A DNA stretch of 64,000 bases, from positions 1,619,251-1,683,250 of the forward strand of contig NZ_GL385912.1 of the NCBI RefSeq assembly GCF_000146285.1. Direction: 5' to 3'. Below are positions 49,426 to 58,078 of this stretch, piece by piece; position 1 is the stretch's first letter; every line of letters starts with the position of its first letter. The notes below the pieces were generated by a model that worked only from the letters and a program-made list of their open reading frames with translations, was not told the origin of the DNA and searched no databases. The translations under genes and the position numbers were made by a program. The DNA comes from Mobiluncus curtisii subsp. curtisii ATCC 35241. GTDB taxonomy: Bacteria > Actinomycetota > Actinomycetes > Actinomycetales > Actinomycetaceae.

Positions 49426-50316
49426 CTAATAGTTTACCGAACTGCAACCGGCATCGTCCGGCGTAGTCTCCTCGTCGGCAACGGTGGGGATATAGGCGTC
49501 CCAGGGTTCGGAAATAACCGTGCTGATTTTAGTTTCCAGGGGTTTGCCGATTTCACCTGCCCACAGGTTCAACGCTGTTTCTAAACGGGGCAGCCACATC
49601 CATTCACTGGCCCAATGCGACGGCATGATGAGGGCGGGAGCCCCGTCCATCTCCAGGAAATCCAGCGCTGGGTGGTGGCGCAAATCGGCGGTCACGAACA
49701 CATCTGCGCCGGCATCTAAGGCTGCGGGCAACAGGGATTGACCCGATCCGCCGCTGACCGCCACCGTCTTGACTGGGCGGTCAGACTCCCCTGCCACCAG
49801 TAAACCTGCTGGCGAACTGGGCAATAGGTTCGCTAGGCGGCTGGCGACCTCCCCCACAGTGGTGGGCGTGACCGGACCAACTCGTCCGATGCCCAAGGAC
49901 GTGTCGGCGGGGGCGGGCTGCAGCGGCCGCCAGGTCTGCGGGTCCAGCCCCGCTGCTTGAGCCAGGGCTTCCGCGACCCCATCGTGTGCCGAGTCCGCGT
50001 TGGTGTGGGCGTTAAACAGGGCAGCCCCGCCACGAATCAGGCGATGCACCACCCGACCTTTGGCAGTATCCGTGGACACGAAAGAAGTGCCACGCAGGAA
50101 CAGGGGGTGGTGCGTAATGACCAGCTGGGCACCCCACTCGAGGGCCTCGTCCACGACCGGCTCGACAGGATCCACCGCGAGCAGAATTCGCGTCACCGGG
50201 TCGCCCCGATCCCCGCAAATCAGCCCGACCCGGTCCCAATCTTCCTGCAGCTCGGGCGCAAAATGCGCGTCCATCCACTCACATAGGTCACAAACAGTCA
50301 ATGCCTCATTGCTCAT
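49426..50316 (-). CDS. Nif3-like dinuclear-metal hexameric protein (YqfO/GTP cyclohydrolase I type 2 family)
   Basis: The 296-residue protein has Nif3-family metal ligands in VITHHPLFLRG near residue 85, the ALFNAHTNADSAHDG segment near 120, and a late FVTADLRHHPALDFLE followed by MPSHWASE. It lacks the extra central PII-like domain of longer members, or carries a reduced form. Family proteins are toroidal hexamers with two metal ions per subunit and unclear function. It begins the Nif3, zinc-ribbon, rnpB set on the minus strand. An AT-rich region with the protease and lipoprotein genes starts just upstream at about 50,330. Confidence 0.9.
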   Translation of the reverse strand: MSNEALTVCDLCEWMDAHFAPELQEDWDRVGLICGDRGDPVTRILLAVDPVEPVVDEALEWGAQLVITHHPLFLRGTSFVSTDTAKGRVVHRLIRGGAALFNAHTNADSAHDGVAEALAQAAGLDPQTWRPLQPAPADTSLGIGRVGPVTPTTVGEVASRLANLLPSSPAGLLVAGESDRPVKTVAVSGGSGQSLLPAALDAGADVFVTADLRHHPALDFLEMDGAPALIMPSHWASEWMWLPRLETALNLWAGEIGKPLETKISTVISEPWDAYIPTVADEETTPDDAGCSSVNY

Positions 50317-50380
50317 GCGTCCATCATACCGGGTGGTGGCATTAATTACATATGAAAGTTACGAAAAGAAAAAGCTGAAA

Positions 50381-50905
50381 CTATAATCCTGGAATTAAGA
50401 AAAAGATTCTCTGATTATCCATTTTACAGGCCTTGATAATTTCCTGCTGGGATTTCTTCATGCTCTCGCTTATATTATATAACCTCGGTTCTTTGACAAA
50501 GAAGTTATGCTGTTCAGCAGTCTCTCCAACACTCCAAGAGGCTCCGTTTTCAAAAGAGAACAGATCATTCGTAAAATTTGCTTCTTCAGGTAATACTATA
50601 CCGTAATTTTGTCCACTCTGGGAATCGGTTAAGCAGATTGCATTACCTGATTCAATCATTTTTAACTCCCCATGACCAAGATCCGTAAATTGAGAGAGTT
50701 GTTTACTCCATGCGTAATAAATCATTCCGTCCGTATCGTGTTTTTCGATTCCAAAATCCATAATATGACCGGTATCGGAATTTCTATTTTCAGTTTCGGG
50801 ATGAGCAGCGGTATCGTTTACCTCCACGGAACAAGCCGTCAATGACAAAAACACAACTAGAATAAAGCCAACGAATGCATAAGATGGGAGTTTTACATCA
50901 AACAC
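50381..50905 (-). CDS. putative lipoprotein next to a secreted protease
   Basis: The 174-residue product has a typical lipoprotein signal: a hydrophobic run YAFVGFILVVFLSLTAC with the lipobox LTAC and Cys25 as the lipid-anchored residue. The mature part is acidic, has two further cysteines (ICLTD and ACKMDN) and matches no family I recognise. The start is GTG, one base after the stop of the protease reading frame, with AGGA inside that end, so the two are probably translated together. The AT-rich composition differs from the flanking Nif3 gene. A protease-inhibiting or protease-assisting role is only a guess from position. Confidence 0.65.
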   Translation of the reverse strand: MFDVKLPSYAFVGFILVVFLSLTACSVEVNDTAAHPETENRNSDTGHIMDFGIEKHDTDGMIYYAWSKQLSQFTDLGHGELKMIESGNAICLTDSQSGQNYGIVLPEEANFTNDLFSFENGASWSVGETAEQHNFFVKEPRLYNISESMKKSQQEIIKACKMDNQRIFFLIPGL

Positions 50906-50906
50906 T

Positions 50907-52085
50907 TTATCCTAGTTTCACAGTTGCGCCTGTTACCTGTTCTGCTTTAGATATCGTTGTAAAGTAAGAGTGAGAAGTTCCATCCGACATTGTAACGAGT
51001 CCTCCGTGTATACCTGCCGCCCCACCGCTGCTAAACCATGGACCACCGGAATCTCCACCCAACGTAACGCCTCTCTTCGTGTACATCATTCCACATCCTG
51101 CAGTACCTCCACAAACGTACCCTGATACAAAGTCGTAAATCCTTCGCGAGGATGTTTCTCCCTTAAAGGCAAGCTTTTGCCCTATAGAAGGTGTAAACTT
51201 CCACGTTACAGTGGTTAACCCCCCGTTGGGGAGGCTCCAGAATATAGGTGAAGTCACATATCCCGCGGCAGAGAGAAACCCGGCATCAGCTGTATGATTT
51301 TTTACTCTGGTAACCCTTTTCAAGGAAATGTTCGAATTTTCCATCCCTTAAACTATCGGTGAGGTTCCGACCAAACAATGACCAGCTGTAAGAATTCCAC
51401 TAGAATATCCTGATTTTGAAGCAGTGAAACCTGTGGTGCAATATCCAATATCACTACCAGAGATACGACCGCCACCGTAAAGCGCCTGCTCTTCGCGGCT
51501 AACATTGCCTATATTCATGTCGATTTTGAGCTTTGCGAGGAGTTTAGGATTATCTGTGTTTAACAATTTTGAGCCAAGGTTTGTGGCGCTTCTATCCTGT
51601 AAATCGTCAGAAATAGACTCTAGACCAAAAATCAAATCTGATTTGAGTTTTTGCTGCACAGAGTTATCAATTTGTAAACCTATACTAGGGGTAGTCGGAT
51701 CAATGGTCGTAAATACGGAATCCGAATCTATTACCCCGACAGCGCTTTCAACATGCCGAACCAGAAAGGCCGCTGCATCGAATAATTCTTTTTGTGAATA
51801 ACCAGTATTCTCATCAACTTTGAAGTCAGTCGCAAACTTTTTGGCAGCGAGTTCTGCTTCTAGGGGCATCCCACCTTTCACTCCCATAACGAATTTATTC
51901 GTTTCTTGATCCCACTTACCAAAAGAAAATATTTCAGGATACTTTTGCTCGAATCTGGTCATAAAATCCTGTGAATTGATTGAATCCTTTACCAGTGAAG
52001 TATCGCCTACACCCAATGCCGGAGCATTCCCAAGACAAACCAGAGAAAATCCTATTACCAAAATAGGTATTATTTTGTAATACAT
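50907..52085 (-). pseudogene. secreted chymotrypsin-like (S1) serine protease interrupted by one in-frame TAA
   Basis: One continuous frame runs from ATG 52085 (GAGGAGG 5 nt upstream) to a TAA at 50909-50907, broken only by TAA at 51350-51348, codon 246. Before it lie a signal peptide (YYKIIPILVIGFSLVCLGNAPA), a propeptide-like region and the catalytic His in ILTAGHC. After it lie a candidate Asp (HTADAGF, codon 267) and the Ser in GGDSGGPWF (codon 346). The pattern is that of alpha-lytic/streptogrisin-like proteases. A single C-to-T change from CAA would create the stop. Without readthrough the enzyme would lack Asp and Ser. Alternatives are a sequencing error or a very recent mutation. Confidence 0.8.
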
Positions 52086-52186
52086 CGTATCCTCCTCAGC
52101 TTTAGGAAACACATTTAAAATGTTACAGTTATGTCACACATTCCGTCAATGCTTTTATAATCCCCTAGCATTGCATTGAGCGACTT

Positions 52187-53848
52187 ATGCTCATCTTACA
52201 AATCCAGCAATCTTGGTATGATTCAACAGTGGTCGATTATTCACCGATGAAATTCCTGCAAGCAGCCGCTTTGCGACACCCTGGGCGCACTTCGATGATT
52301 TGGATTGCCCAGGGAATCAGCGCCGAGACCATCGCTGAACCCAGTTTTGCCCCGCCGACTTGGAACGTGGCACAGACGCTGGCACGCGCCACCAGGCTGG
52401 CAGCCCAGTTTCGGTCTTGGGGCGTCGTTCCCGGCGAGCGCGTGGTTGTCATCGGGAAAAACTCCCCGTGGCATTTGCTGACTTTCGTGGCTGCCGCCGC
52501 CATTCCGGCGATTACAGTGCCCTTGGATCAAAACCTCCCCGCCCCGGAGTTAGCGAAAATCCTGGCGCATTGTGAACCGAAAATCATTATTTGTGACCCC
52601 ACCCAGAACGAAAAACTGGCGGACTGCGACCCCACCGCGACTCCTCGCCCCCGCCTGGTGACGTACTCTGACCTGGAGGATTGCCTAGATCCACGCGACG
52701 ACTCGACCCCACCCGTGACGTTGGCGCTCGCGGCCACCAAAATGCTGGACGACCTGCCCGAATGCGGGGACGATGTACCCGGCGCGATTATCTATACCTC
52801 CGGCACCTCCGCTCACCCGAAAGGCACCCTGCTGACGTACAAAAACCTATGGTGGGGCTGCACGAATTTCCGCGAAGTTTTCGAGTATTCTGCTGCCACC
52901 GTCGAGGCGGTCACGGCTCCCCTGTCACATATCGGCGGGTTCAACGGCACGACGACGGATATTTTTTCCCACGGCGGTACGGTCGTTATTTTTGAGAAGT
53001 TCGATGCGGCCGCTATCCTCGCCGCTATCGAGAAGTATCGGGTCCAGATGATGTTCGCGGTGCCGACCATGTACCGGATGCTGGTGCGCGAGGTCCGGCA
53101 GGCGGCGCAATCCGGGCGCCCAGTGGACACCTCTCGGTTTACAAAAGCCCTGGTGGGCGGCGCGCCGTGGGATGAGCAGCTGGCCGCTGACATGATTGGC
53201 TTAGGGTGGAACCCCATCAACATTTGGGGCATGACCGAGCAAAGCGCTTCAGGAGCCGCCTTGACCACGGATGTCATGGCGGGGCGCGAACTGGTAGTGG
53301 GTCGGGCGTTTCCGCATATTGAGCTGCGCGCTGTTGACGGTGCGGGAAATCCGGTCAAACCTGGAGTGATTGGCCAGCTGGAATGCCGCGGCCCCAGCGT
53401 GACGCGGGAATACTTCCGAAATCCGGAACTGAACGCCGCCCTGATTGACCCGCAAACGGGCTGGTTACGGACCGGGGATTTGGGATTTTTTGATGCAGAC
53501 AGTTTCCTTCACCTGGTGGGACGCCTGACTGACACGATTAACTCCGGCGGGGAAAAGGTCTTTTCCCAGCGGGTCGCCGCGGTGCTCTCGCGTCATCCGG
53601 GGGTGTCAGAAGCGCGGGTCGTTGGGGTTCCCGACCCGACTTGGGGTGAAATCGTGGCAGCGGTGGTGGTACAAACCCCCGACACTCACGAAAACGCGGA
53701 ACCGCTCAGTTTGGAACAACTCCAAGACTTCGCCCGCCCTTACCTGACGAAAGCGGAACTCCCCCGAGCCTTGCGCCTCGTGAGCCGCATCCCACTGAAC
53801 TCAAACGGCAAACCTGACCGGCAAGGACTTTTGGCACTGTTCCAATAA
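52187..53848 (+). CDS. AMP-forming acyl-CoA synthetase/ligase (ANL superfamily)
   Basis: The 553-residue protein is a complete adenylate-forming enzyme. It has the P-loop-like IIYTSGTSAHPKG near residue 203, the A5 motif GMTEQSASG, GWLRTGDLG near 425, the hinge GRLTDTINSGGEKV and the C-terminal catalytic lysine in SNGKPDR near 545. Such enzymes activate a carboxylate as acyl-AMP and transfer it to CoA; the substrate (fatty acid or other) cannot be read. The ATG at 52187 has only a weak site, and an ATG at 52247 is an alternative start nearer the family norm. It is divergent from the protease and convergent with lipA. Confidence 0.88.
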   Translation: MLILQIQQSWYDSTVVDYSPMKFLQAAALRHPGRTSMIWIAQGISAETIAEPSFAPPTWNVAQTLARATRLAAQFRSWGVVPGERVVVIGKNSPWHLLTFVAAAAIPAITVPLDQNLPAPELAKILAHCEPKIIICDPTQNEKLADCDPTATPRPRLVTYSDLEDCLDPRDDSTPPVTLALAATKMLDDLPECGDDVPGAIIYTSGTSAHPKGTLLTYKNLWWGCTNFREVFEYSAATVEAVTAPLSHIGGFNGTTTDIFSHGGTVVIFEKFDAAAILAAIEKYRVQMMFAVPTMYRMLVREVRQAAQSGRPVDTSRFTKALVGGAPWDEQLAADMIGLGWNPINIWGMTEQSASGAALTTDVMAGRELVVGRAFPHIELRAVDGAGNPVKPGVIGQLECRGPSVTREYFRNPELNAALIDPQTGWLRTGDLGFFDADSFLHLVGRLTDTINSGGEKVFSQRVAAVLSRHPGVSEARVVGVPDPTWGEIVAAVVVQTPDTHENAEPLSLEQLQDFARPYLTKAELPRALRLVSRIPLNSNGKPDRQGLLALFQ

Positions 53849-53872
53849 CCCCCAAAGCGACCGCCCGCGCAC

Positions 53873-54907
53873 TCAAGCGCACGATTGCCGCTGTTTTTCC
53901 CGTTCCACAACCGCTTCGGCTTCCTGACGAGCCGGGGGACGGTCCTGTTCCAGATGCGCGAACTGGGGCGGAATGCAACGTTCGTAGTGCCGCATCGCCT
54001 GTGCCCACAGCTTGCCGGCACGGTACGAGGAGCGCACCAGCGGTCCTGACATGCAGGCGGCGAACCCCATGTCCAACGCCAGCTCCTTGAGTCGCACAAA
54101 TTCTTCAGGCTTGACCCAGCGCACCACCGGCAGGTACCGCTCGGAGGGGCGCAGGTATTGGGTCAGGGTTAAGATGTCTACCCCCGCGTTCAGCATATCG
54201 CGCATGGTCGCTTCGATTTCCTCGGGTTCTTCGCCCAGCCCCAGCATCAGGTTCGACTTCGTGATTAGCCCGAACTGTTTGGCTTGGGTGATGACGTCCA
54301 GGGAACGCGCGTAGGTGAAGGCGGGACGCACCGTATGCATCAGGCGCGCCACCGTTTCCAAGTTATGACCAAAGACTTGGGGGTCGCTGGCAAAAATTTC
54401 CTCCAGCGCGACCGATTTACCTTGAAAATCATCGACCAGCAGTTCCACTCCGGTTTCGGGGCACAGCGCGCGAAGCTGGCGCACCGACTCTGCATAGAGC
54501 CACGACGCCCCGTTTTCCAGGTCATCACGAGACACCCCGGTGACCGTCACGTACTTCAGCCCCAGATGCTTGACAGTTTCCGCGAGACGACGCGGTTCGT
54601 CGCGGTCATACCCCTCCGGTTTACCCGAAGCCACATCGCAAAACCCGCACCGCCGGGTACACACTGCCCCGCCAATCAGGAAAGTCGCCTCCCGGTCCTC
54701 CCAGCATTCAAAAATGTTGGGGCATCCCGCCTCGGCGCAAACCGTGTGCAGTCCCGCTCCCTGCATGAGGGAACGCATTTCCTGGTATTCCGTCCCAGCT
54801 TTTGCCACCACCCGCAGCCAACGCGGATGATCTTCACGGGGTTTGCGCGCGTTCGCCACTTCCAGGCGCAGCGGTTTTCGGTGCTGCGCGGACTCCAGCG
54901 TGGACAT
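53873..54907 (-). CDS. lipA: lipoyl synthase
   Basis: LipA inserts two sulfurs into octanoyl-protein to form lipoate. The 344-residue radical-SAM protein has the auxiliary-cluster cysteines Cys57, Cys62 and Cys68 ([12 protein letters not shown]) and the radical-SAM cysteines Cys83, Cys87 and Cys90 (CTRRCGFC). The conserved C-terminal RSSYRA serine, which ligates the auxiliary cluster, is also present. lipB lies about 2 kb upstream on the same strand, separated by a flavoprotein gene, where many actinobacteria have the two adjacent. Confidence 0.97.
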   Translation of the reverse strand: MSTLESAQHRKPLRLEVANARKPREDHPRWLRVVAKAGTEYQEMRSLMQGAGLHTVCAEAGCPNIFECWEDREATFLIGGAVCTRRCGFCDVASGKPEGYDRDEPRRLAETVKHLGLKYVTVTGVSRDDLENGASWLYAESVRQLRALCPETGVELLVDDFQGKSVALEEIFASDPQVFGHNLETVARLMHTVRPAFTYARSLDVITQAKQFGLITKSNLMLGLGEEPEEIEATMRDMLNAGVDILTLTQYLRPSERYLPVVRWVKPEEFVRLKELALDMGFAACMSGPLVRSSYRAGKLWAQAMRHYERCIPPQFAHLEQDRPPARQEAEAVVEREKQRQSCA

Positions 54908-55068
54908 GGCGGCTCTCTCTCAGTCGGTTTGGGGACACTCTCTGTCCATTTTACCCACGTTTTCTGCCTGCCTCACGCCCGTTCCTGCGATAGGACACAC
55001 GCGACAAAAACAATCCGGGAACCTCACCACGCGGTGAAGCTCCCGGAAAGTCTGTTGACCCGATCGGG

Positions 55069-56877
55069 CTAGTGCGCTACGAACACCGGATTGTCAGCGA
55101 AAGCCTCGTCAGCAGCGGTGTTGGCAGCGATGTAACCAAAGACCAGCGCCGCCCCGATGGAGGTGCCTCCGGCCGTGTAGGTGTGACCGATGACCGACTT
55201 GGTCGTGTTGCCGGCCGCCATCAGACCGGGGATAACACTGCCGTCTTCACGAGTGACGCGGGCTTTGGTGTCGATGACCAGACCGCCTGCCGTGCCAATG
55301 TCGCCGGGATAGACCTGGGTGGCATAGAACGGACCCTTTTCCAAGCGTCCCAGCGAGGGGTTCGGGTGATGGTAACGATTGGCATAGAACTTGTCGTGTT
55401 CGTTTTCGCCGCGGTGGAAGTCCTCGTCGATGCCGCGGTCGGCGAAACCGTTGAACCGCTCAATCGTCTCCGCCAGGGCTGCTGATGGCACGTCGATGGC
55501 TTCAGCCAGCTCATCCAGGGTGTCGCGACGTACCAGGGCACCGGATTCGTAATAAACGTCAGGCAGCTCCACCCGTGGCATATGACCGTAGGCAAAGAAG
55601 TATTTGTCACGGAACTGCTGATCGAAAATCAGCCATGCCGGCATGTTCTCAGCGTCGCCCTCGCCTTTCCCAAAGACACCACCATACAGACCTTGACCAG
55701 CCGCGCAATAGGGCAGGGCTTCGTTCATGAACCGCTTACCCTTGCCGTTGACCATCAGGGTGTGCGGCAGGGAGCGGTCGGGAATGATGAAGCGTTCCTC
55801 GTCCTCAATCACGATGGGCTGGAACCCTTCGGTGCGCGGCAGCTTAATGACCGGCGACCAGATGGCGTCAGCCATGTTGTCGATGGCTGCGCCATGCTTC
55901 ATGCCCAGTTCGATGCCGTCGCCCGTGTTGCCTTCCACGCCTACGGTCCAGGTGCCGGTGATGGGATGACGCTGGTACTTTTGCCGCATGACTTCGTTGC
56001 GTTCAAAGCCACCACAAGCCAGGATGACGCCGTGGGTCGCGTTGATTGGGTACCGGGTGCCATTGTGTTCCAGCACGACACCGGTCACGCGCTGCTCACC
56101 TTTGCCTTTCTTGCCCGCGTCGCCGTCTCCGATGAGGAAGTCGACCAGGGCGTTTTGCAGTTTCACTTCCACTCCCTCACGTAGGACGGAGTACATAATG
56201 GCAGCGGTCAAGCCCGCGCCCATAGTGAGCGGGCGGGTGCCTTTGGCGTAATGTTTCAGGTTGCGCCACAACAGTTTCATGCCACGTATCCAGGGACGGG
56301 GGTCGGTCATTGCCAGCAGCAAATCGGCCGAATCATAAGAGTTCATGTCCACCGGAGACATCGGGCGGAAGTACGCCTTGACGTGCGTTTTCTCCCACGG
56401 CCCCAACAGGCGAGAATCGAAAGCGCCTGCTTCAACGCCACGCCCGGTTTTTGCCGCGCCCGGTGCATCCAACCAATAGTCGGGGTAGCCTTCCATCCGC
56501 CTAAACTCCAGGTGGGGGCACGAAGCGGTGAGGAAGTCCATGCACTTCTTGCCTTCCTCCAGGAAGGTGTCAATCATTTCATCGCTGGTGCAGTCCCCCA
56601 CGGTCGCTTTCATATACTGGCGACCCAGGTCAGTGGAATCCGAGCCCCCGAGTCGAGCGAAAACGTTATTACCGGGTACCCACACCATGCCGGCAGATTT
56701 GGAGGTCGAACCTCCCCACTGATCGCTTTTTTCGACCATCAAAACTTTCAGACCACGCCTCGCGGCAGTCAGAGAAGCGGACAGACCGGCAGCTCCGGAA
56801 CCAACGACGATGACGTCATAAGTATCTTTGCTGGGACGGCCAAAGGGTTTACGAGCTGAAGACTTCTTTGTGTTCAT
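55069..56877 (-). CDS. FAD-dependent oxidoreductase, KstD/fumarate-reductase flavoprotein type
   Basis: The 602-residue flavoprotein has the FAD dinucleotide motif VIVVGSGAAGLSASLTAARRG near residue 24 (shown in part as VGSGAAGLSA), the EKSDQWGGSTSKSAGMVW segment, and a C-terminal GLMAAGNTTKSVIGHTYTAGGTSIG block. The pattern is closest to 3-ketosteroid dehydrogenases and related FAD enzymes of the succinate dehydrogenase/fumarate reductase flavoprotein superfamily. No steroid genes are nearby, so the name states the family only. It is inserted between lipA and lipB, with 161 bp to lipA and 49 bp from lipB. Confidence 0.85.
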   Translation of the reverse strand: MNTKKSSARKPFGRPSKDTYDVIVVGSGAAGLSASLTAARRGLKVLMVEKSDQWGGSTSKSAGMVWVPGNNVFARLGGSDSTDLGRQYMKATVGDCTSDEMIDTFLEEGKKCMDFLTASCPHLEFRRMEGYPDYWLDAPGAAKTGRGVEAGAFDSRLLGPWEKTHVKAYFRPMSPVDMNSYDSADLLLAMTDPRPWIRGMKLLWRNLKHYAKGTRPLTMGAGLTAAIMYSVLREGVEVKLQNALVDFLIGDGDAGKKGKGEQRVTGVVLEHNGTRYPINATHGVILACGGFERNEVMRQKYQRHPITGTWTVGVEGNTGDGIELGMKHGAAIDNMADAIWSPVIKLPRTEGFQPIVIEDEERFIIPDRSLPHTLMVNGKGKRFMNEALPYCAAGQGLYGGVFGKGEGDAENMPAWLIFDQQFRDKYFFAYGHMPRVELPDVYYESGALVRRDTLDELAEAIDVPSAALAETIERFNGFADRGIDEDFHRGENEHDKFYANRYHHPNPSLGRLEKGPFYATQVYPGDIGTAGGLVIDTKARVTREDGSVIPGLMAAGNTTKSVIGHTYTAGGTSIGAALVFGYIAANTAADEAFADNPVFVAH

Positions 56878-56926
56878 AAGCTAAATGCTAGACCACTTCG
56901 TTGGTTCGCGTCAGGGTCTTCGGTCC

Positions 56927-57613
56927 CTAAATTTCTGAAAACGGAGCCAGCAAGGGGGTGAGTTTCACGGCGAGCTGGTCCACCACGACTTTTGCGGCGG
57001 TGTCGAAGTCCGTCTCGATCCCCTCCTCGAACAGGGAGGTGACCCCGGCATCGTTGAGACCGCAAGGAATAATCCCCGTAAACGCGTGGCTGAAATCCGG
57101 GTGAATGTTGAGTGCCAACCCGTGCAGGGTCGCGTTTTGCACGACTTTCAACCCGATGGCACACAGTTTGCGGTCGCGTCCCGTCCCCCGCTCAGTGGCG
57201 GTGCGCCCCGTGGCATCACGGTAACGCAGCCACACTCCCGCGCGACCCTGCACAATCTCAACGTCCAGACCCCAAGTGTCACGAACCGCGTCGATGACCG
57301 AGCCTTCCACCGCGCGAATGTAGGCAATCAGGTCCACCGGCTCGCGTAGCCTCACCACCGGATAGATCACCAGCTGACCCGGACCGTGCCAGGTGAGCGA
57401 CCCGGCCCGGTCGGTGCGAATGACCGGCAAGTCTTTGTTGATGAGGTCACTGTCGTGGGTGTTGCGTCCGGCGGTATAGGTCGGTTCGAACTGTCCCAAG
57501 ATTAGGGTGTGGTCCAGTTCCCCATCACGTACCCGCGCCCAAGTCTCACGCTGAATCCGATCCGCTTCCTGGTAAGACACCAGCCCTCTGGGCAGCAAAT
57601 TTTCCACTCGCAC
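56927..57613 (-). CDS. lipB: octanoyl-(acyl carrier protein):protein octanoyltransferase
   Basis: LipB moves octanoate from ACP to lipoyl domains, upstream of LipA. The product of about 228 residues has the RTDRAGSLTWHGPGQLVIYP motif with the conserved His, the lysine in KLCAIGLKV, and the catalytic Cys in IIPCGLNDAGVTSL. The open frame runs up to 57682, but the true start is probably GTG 57613 or 57607, which gives the usual N-terminus VRVENLLPRG; neither has a strong ribosome site. A truncated AT-rich ABC gene ends only 5 bp before 57613, so the native lipB promoter may have been replaced. Confidence 0.94.
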   Translation of the reverse strand: MRVENLLPRGLVSYQEADRIQRETWARVRDGELDHTLILGQFEPTYTAGRNTHDSDLINKDLPVIRTDRAGSLTWHGPGQLVIYPVVRLREPVDLIAYIRAVEGSVIDAVRDTWGLDVEIVQGRAGVWLRYRDATGRTATERGTGRDRKLCAIGLKVVQNATLHGLALNIHPDFSHAFTGIIPCGLNDAGVTSLFEEGIETDFDTAAKVVVDQLAVKLTPLLAPFSEI

Positions 57614-57618
57614 GGGGT

Positions 57619-58077
57619 TTACTCTATCGCGTCGGGGGTGTTCGAGCGCGTACCGGACATCTGGGCAGGGTTTTGCCCGCAATCTGGCAGGAAATTACGG
57701 CTAAAAGCCATCACAAAGGGGGGTAAGACAAATCTGGAAATAACTCGCCTATAGTCAATAATTAAACTTTCATGATCAATGTATTGAATCTGCCTGGTGA
57801 TTTGCCTCCTACCATTTGCAATAATTTTATTACCAATGGTATTCTGTAGATATCCTTCCAATGCCGACAGAAAAGTGAATAATAGCAAAAAAGCCAAAAT
57901 AACCAATATCTGATATGCACTAATTGAGTTAATGTTATCAAAAAGAGATTTCAGAAGTAGTGGTTGAACCGTATTCACTAGAGACGTAACCACACCAATC
58001 ACAAGCGTAGCTATAAACGAATACTTTATGGCAGCAACTTGTTTAGTATACAATCTGATTGAGGCTTTATTAAACAT
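57619..58077 (-). pseudogene. 3'-truncated ABC exporter (N-terminal membrane domain only)
   Basis: The frame starts at ATG 58077, one base after the stop of the FtsX-like permease. It reads for about 118 residues like the first membrane domain of a type I ABC exporter: SFIATLVIGVVTSLVNTVQP, ILVILAFLLLFTFLSALEGY, then IANGRRQITRQIQYI. It then changes abruptly at about 57,725 into GC-richer sequence and stops at 57619 with an unrelated tail. The rest of the membrane domain and the whole ATPase domain are missing. This is the right edge of an AT-rich block joined to lipB. Confidence 0.7.
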
Positions 58078-58078
58078 T

